In this document: piece after piece, positions 7,769 to 10,000 of the stretch | How the letters are laid out: every line of letters begins with the position of its first letter | Numbering within the stretch: the first letter of the stretch is position 1 | Origin: Glandiceps talaboti | Lineage: Eukaryota; Hemichordata; Enteropneusta; Spengelidae | Assembly: GCF_964340395.1 (NCBI RefSeq) | Contig: NC_135569.1 | Location: forward strand, 16,186,019 to 16,196,018 | Length of the DNA stretch: 10,000 bases | Direction: 5' to 3' | Translations under genes and position numbers: made by a program | Notes under the pieces: model-generated | The model's input: the letters and a program-made list of their open reading frames with translations, nothing else | Database searches by the model: none | What the model was told of the DNA's origin: nothing

Positions 7769-7847
7769 AGTAAATGATGAATGTTATCGGCTTTGATCCA
7801 ATATAAACTAAACTTTGATCTCTCTGATGATAAAGTCATCATTTACT
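7769..7847. repeat. 12-bp inverted repeat with 55-base loop
   Basis: AGTAAATGATGA at 7769-7780 is the exact reverse complement of TCATCATTTACT at 7836-7847. An inner TGATGA at 7825-7830 offers an alternative short hairpin with 7836-7841. No target-site duplication is evident. Confidence 0.5.
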
Positions 7848-8554
7848 TTAAAGTAGCAAATAGAACTAATGACAAATTAATAAATTTTGGCGAAGAAATT
7901 GGCGGGAAAAATTTTGTGTAAGTTTGTCATCGTAAGCATACATTGAATTGATTGTTTCGTCATCTTTATCGTCTTACTCTTGCGGTCAACTTAATTGGTG
8001 CTTAACTGGCAATAATCTGTGATGTACAATTCGTATATGCCTATATTTTGTTGCTTCTGTCATTAATTCTGTGTCAAGGCCTACTGATATTCGTCTGGGT
8101 CAGATTTTCGTACCTCGCATCATTGCTCTGACAAGCAGAAAGAACTAACACAGTCATATTGTCATCTCCAATTCTCCCAGAATCTCATTGCGGTGTTTTC
8201 TTTCTCTGTAAATTTGGCGGCATACTGATTCTAACGAAAGAAATTGACTTGCAATGGGTGTAGACTGATTCTGTAGATTAGTTGTCACCATCAATTTAAT
8301 CCATCCATTCACAGTGTTTTGATTTAGTTTTCATTAATTGCTGGTAGACCACAAGCTGATTCCATTTTCTGCCATAAGTTGAACTGAATAATCCCAGGCG
8401 AAAATTAAGTTCGTAGATATTTCATTATGTTGTAACTTGTAGAGAAATATTAAATTGTGTGTGGCTGTGAATCAAATAGGATGGACCTTTGAACAGGTGC
8501 CGTGTAAATGTATTTGAACTACATGATGAAATGTCTGCTTTAATTCCCCCAACT

Positions 8555-8583
8555 AAAGAGTGCAGGTCATTCAAAGAGTGCAG
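8555..8583. repeat. Direct repeat AAAGAGTGCAG x2
   Basis: Exact 11-bp copies at 8555-8565 and 8573-8583, with 7 unrelated bases between. No known function. Confidence 0.6.
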
Positions 8584-9181
8584 AATGTAATTCTTTTAAA
8601 TATGCGGCGCAAGTCTGTAAAGTTATAACAAGTGCGGTTTACATGAATAACACAGGAAATACGAAGAAGTCGTAAACGAACTAGTTGAATTACGTTGGGT
8701 GTATGCATGCCACATGGTATACAGCCGTGAAACCGTAGAGAAGAAATTGTAATGCAGGAGTCGAACAAACGTCCTTGAGATTGCTGTCATGGTATTCAAC
8801 GGGTTAGCTAATGAGTTAACTGGTAGATGCCGTACTGATATACATACAGAGTTATATATACATCGTTCCATACCACAGGTGAGAAGACAGTTCATGACCT
8901 TCACCGTTCTGTCGACAGATCATAGTAAATACTGCAGGATAAACGTTCACACTACCTTCAACTTCCAAACATATGGAAAACATTTGCATATTATCAATAT
9001 ATAACAAAGTTGTTTTTTGACTGAAAGGACAAATTTTAACTTTGTTTGTATCAAAAACGACGAAACCATTATTCTTGTAAATAAATCGAAATGTTGTTAT
9101 TTACGTAATCACATGCATAACATAGAAGATGGCTGATATGGTTATTTTTATGTGTTAGTATTAGCGTGGTTGTATACATGC

Positions 9182-9195
9182 GTAACTATGGTAAC
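9182..9195 (+). promoter_or_regulatory. RFX X-box-like motif
   Basis: GTAACTATGGTAAC matches GTHNYY-AT-RRNAAC at every position. There is no recognisable gene within the remaining 800 bases, so this may be an isolated chance match. Confidence 0.15.
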
Positions 9196-10000
9196 CAATG
9201 AATTTAAGATAATAGCCTTTCAGGAGACCATGTTCCTGGACTTAAGGCATTACGTAATACCTATCCTTCAACAAATATAATCGTTCATTACTCGTTATCC
9301 TGCAGTCATCTGCCTGTAAATATTAATTATCCAGGAAATATGTCAATCCCTAGTAATTATTATATTATTATATAAATATTATGTATTTAAATTTTATTGA
9401 TAGACGCACTGCGTCATTATGTTATATATTAGGCTTGTAAGCAAGTTATGTAGAACCGTTACTTCTGCTGCATCATTTTATGTTGTTTCGGTTGAGTATT
9501 TTGTATTGTTATTATTGATACAACAGACTACATATGTGCAGTAACATGGCCGTACCAGACCTAGAAACTCCATTGTCGACTACTTGCAATTTACTGGCTT
9601 GTGAAACGTTACTATTGTATTATCACTGTTTTGATAATGATAAAGATAACGTAAAGATAGTGGCCAAATTTAGATGGATACACTGTTGCATATACTAGCT
9701 AGCATGTAATGAGAATGTAAAAATGTGTAGCCAAAAACATAAACATATTTATTTTTATGATTATGTATAGGTTTAAGACAACCTCATATGACATCATTAA
9801 AACGTGATCGTCATACTTTATGAGAACATCTGGTATGATATTGCTTTTAAAAAGATAATAAATTTTGCTACAAAATAGTTATTGGCATAATATGTCAACC
9901 TGCAATAAGAATTGACAAATTAAGACTTCTTGCAAATATACACTTTTATGAAAACACTTGATAAATATTGTGTCATTCTTTAGATTCGTTGGAATGTCAA

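Larger units (their letters stand above)
7200..10000. other. Probable intron or intergenic DNA downstream of the Fn14-like exon
   Basis: No exon could be supported. The frame 7419-7655 (TTG start) contains a hydrophobic run WFYIVIIIEEFLIIF, but the two acidic residues and missing acceptor argue against a receptor membrane exon. An E2F-like GCGGGAAA is at 7902-7909. A good donor-like CAG|GTGAGA lies at 8879 without a recognisable exon before it. The region 9330-9400 is very AT-rich and ends in a 13-bp palindrome at 9403-9415. Confidence 0.4.

Noticed and set aside
6066-7909. E2F-like octamers at 6066-6073, 6158-6165 and 7902-7909
   Set aside because: They are short motifs spread over almost 2 kb on both sides of the exon, with no clustering at a likely transcription start.
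8753-8880. Possible exon ending at the donor-like CAG|GTGAGA (8879)
   Set aside because: The donor is good, but the preceding peptide has no recognisable domain, the opposite strand is equally open, and the upstream acceptor has no pyrimidine tract.
1-10000. Prokaryotic systems (CRISPR array, phage, operon, defence island)
   Set aside because: There are no long bacterial-type reading frames, Shine-Dalgarno sites or spacer-repeat structure; the regular repeats are eukaryotic microsatellites.

Overview
This window looks like nuclear DNA from an animal, most likely a marine invertebrate. It is AT-rich, gene-poor and full of long impure microsatellites. No bacterial-style operons, ribosome binding sites, tRNAs, rRNAs or CRISPR arrays are visible. 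The only convincing protein-coding signal is a eukaryotic first exon with a signal peptide, a cysteine-rich domain and a GT splice donor. Long GTGA/CAGT and CATCA repeats would fit a mollusc or another lophotrochozoan, but that placement is inference.

Layout: 1-1350 is mostly unique AT-rich DNA with one TCTG/TG microsatellite (212-273). From 1359 to 1471 there is a regular array of TGACGTCA palindromes (four perfect, one decayed) at 25-27 bp spacing. It grades into an impure CATCA/ACGTCA pentamer satellite ending near 1873. From 1890 to 3620 the DNA is unique, with a possible RFX X-box next to a TATA-like stretch (2750-2772). From 3627 to 4271 lies a compound tetranucleotide tract that begins with seven GGG runs (strong G-quadruplex potential) and contains GAGT and ACTC blocks of opposite orientation that could fold together. 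A 29-bp tandem duplication (4539-4596) follows, then a short open frame (4616-4852) that weakly resembles blades of a beta-propeller.

The main gene lies at 6967-7135 on the plus strand. It encodes a signal peptide followed by a six-cysteine domain with spacing C-12-C-2-C-2-C-8-C-2-C, which is the spacing I recall for the single cysteine-rich domain of Fn14/TNFRSF12A, the TWEAK receptor. It ends at a strong GTGAGT donor, and a C-rich hexamer repeat begins about 30 bases into the intron. The 300 bases before the start codon are locally CpG-rich and carry NRF1-like, RFX-like and ETS-like motifs, so they probably hold the promoter and 5' UTR. Later exons (transmembrane segment, TRAF-binding tail) are not identifiable and probably lie beyond the window. 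From 7200 to 10000 I see no supportable gene; this may be the gene's first intron.

Most other open frames are translations of microsatellites or chance frames in AT-rich DNA.
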